DNA of 64,000 nucleotides from CAZQQN01 sp964595485 (GTDB taxonomy: Bacteria; Bacteroidota; Bacteroidia; CAILMK01; CAYYUA01). The notes beneath the pieces were generated by a model that was given only the letters and a program-made list of their open reading frames with translations, did no database searches and was not told the DNA's origin. Position numbers and translations under genes: made by a program. This document shows, piece after piece, positions 63,147 to 64,000 of the stretch. The stretch covers positions 57,054-121,053 of the forward strand of contig CAZQQN010000003.1 in assembly GCA_964595485.1 (NCBI GenBank), written 5' to 3'. Position 1 is the first letter of the stretch, and every line of letters begins with the position of its first letter.

Positions 63147-64000
63147 ATGAAAATGATACAAAAACAAACAACAAAGCAAACAACCTCTGTTCAAAAGGTC
63201 GTGGTTGTTTCAGGCGTCTCACTCTTTTTTCTTACGCTGGGATTAATCTTTTTCTTTAATTTCAGTACCATTGTCCAGACTTTTGGGTTGCCGGTTAAAG
63301 GCAATGGGGACAATTATGTCAGCAACCAGAAAGGAAGCTGGGGAACAGCCAGTATTTGGAGTAAAGGCAATGGGGATGTTATAGATAACGCCAACCTAAC
63401 TACCAACACCGGAGAGCTTGATTTTGATATTGATACAGTCTCCTACAACTATACCCATTCATCCTCCGGAAATGGAAACTTTAAAACCCTTTCGAACTGT
63501 GGAACCGGAAAATGCGGTGGATTAGGAGGTTCTTCCAAAGACAAAGGGTATGAAATCATTCAATCCAATGATGGGAATTTCGTAGTTGCTGGTGAAACCA
63601 AATCCTACGGAGGAAATGGGGATGTTTACGTGGCCAAGTTTAAGGAAAAAAACAATGGAAAATACAAACTGATTTGGGATACCTATTTTGGTAATGCCAA
63701 TAGCTCTGATGTTGCTAATGCCATTGTCCAGAACAGTAACAATGATTACCTTATAGCAGGAAAGACCAAGGTGAATAACAAAGGCTATGATGCTTACATC
63801 ACCAAATTGAACAGCAAAGGCAAGGTTCAATGGCAAAGGACCATTGGGGGAAGTAATTACGATGCTGCCAATGATCTAATCATTACGCAAAATGATAATT
63901 ACCTTTTAACCGGCACTACTAATTCATGGGGACCTGGGAATAAAGATATGTTGCTTGTCAAATTTAGCCTTCGTCAAAATGGAAAGGGTATTGAGAAAAT
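63147..64000 (+). CDS. Membrane-anchored repeat protein (3' truncated by window end)
   Basis: An open frame from the ATG at 63147 runs out of the window (284 complete codons, no stop). The N-terminus has basic residues, then one transmembrane helix (about residues 18-38, VVVVSGVSLFFLTLGLIFFF), so it is anchored or has an uncleaved signal. From about residue 125 it carries tandem repeats of about 50-55 residues: a strand ending in VAGETKSYGGNGDVYVAKF, then a segment ending in WDTYFGNANSSDVANAIV; the next is LIAGKTK...YDAYITKLNSKGKVQWQRTIGGSNYD, then YLLTGTTNSWGPGNKDMLLVKF. These resemble the SBBP/beta-propeller-like repeats common in Bacteroidota surface proteins. Function unknown; a second Met (63153) is an alternative start. 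Confidence 0.72.
   Translation, partial: MKMIQKQTTKQTTSVQKVVVVSGVSLFFLTLGLIFFFNFSTIVQTFGLPVKGNGDNYVSNQKGSWGTASIWSKGNGDVIDNANLTTNTGELDFDIDTVSYNYTHSSSGNGNFKTLSNCGTGKCGGLGGSSKDKGYEIIQSNDGNFVVAGETKSYGGNGDVYVAKFKEKNNGKYKLIWDTYFGNANSSDVANAIVQNSNNDYLIAGKTKVNNKGYDAYITKLNSKGKVQWQRTIGGSNYDAANDLIITQNDNYLLTGTTNSWGPGNKDMLLVKFSLRQNGKGIEK

Noticed and set aside
1..64000. CRISPR arrays, rRNA, tRNA, integrase or prophage genes
   Set aside because: No regularly spaced direct repeats, no cloverleaf candidates in the intergenic spaces and no phage or transposase proteins were found.

Overview
The window is chromosomal DNA from a member of the Bacteroidota, most likely the Cytophagales. Supporting markers are an SprA-type type IX secretion (T9SS) translocon, a subtilase with a T9SS C-terminal sorting domain, the lineage families DUF4290, OstA-like and TRL-like, a GGD-type MurA, several clear Bacteroidota promoters (TTG, about 18-20 bp, TAnnTTTG), and an almost complete lack of Shine-Dalgarno sequences. 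The DNA is moderately AT-rich. A run of 10 N in pdxJ (44842-44851) shows that the sequence is a scaffold.

Layout. 1-7.9 kb: 3' part of sprA, gcvH, and a TonB-family protein. 8.1-12.5 kb (minus): mazG, lolA and ftsK. 12.8-17 kb (plus): queA, ispD and rpsA with a long acidic tail. 17.1-24.5 kb (minus): DUF2147 protein, OstA-like protein, SprT-like protein, parE, a DJ-1/PfpI protein, a NYN-domain protein and a DUF434 protein. 24.6 kb: REP-like palindromes. 24.9-43.5 kb (plus): T9SS-sorted subtilase, EEP-family protein, ABC exporter and PHP-type tyrosine phosphatase (ATGA overlap), trmD, rplS, pcrA, DUF4290 protein, murA, a TlpA-like protein, grpE-dnaJ, ridA, coaX, an outer-membrane protein, a TPR lipoprotein and lptC. 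43.5-46.4 kb (minus): transaldolase, a 4.5S SRP RNA gene with its own promoter, pdxJ, an ABM-domain protein and a SAM hydroxide adenosyltransferase. 46.5-50.1 kb: phoH and purC, separated by four small minus-strand lipoproteins, three of them TRL-like paralogs in one transcription unit. 50.1-55 kb (minus): LOG-family protein, M1 aminopeptidase lipoprotein and a CPA2 antiporter. 55-62.6 kb: a decayed coding remnant and two convergent multi-PAS histidine kinases. 63.1-64 kb: the 5' part of a membrane-anchored repeat protein that runs off the end.

Most of the window is conserved housekeeping: envelope biogenesis (SprA, LolA, OstA-like, LptC, MurA), translation and tRNA modification (QueA, TrmD, L19, S1, SRP RNA), protein folding (GrpE/DnaJ) and cofactor synthesis (CoaX, PdxJ, IspD). 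The less ordinary parts are the TRL lipoprotein array, the signalling pair at 55-62.6 kb (one kinase has an in-frame TAA inside its first PAS domain), the repeat protein at the right edge, and a thioredoxin-like protein with a CxxxC in place of CxxC. I found no CRISPR array, rRNA, tRNA, prophage or intact insertion sequence, and no convincing wholly new system.
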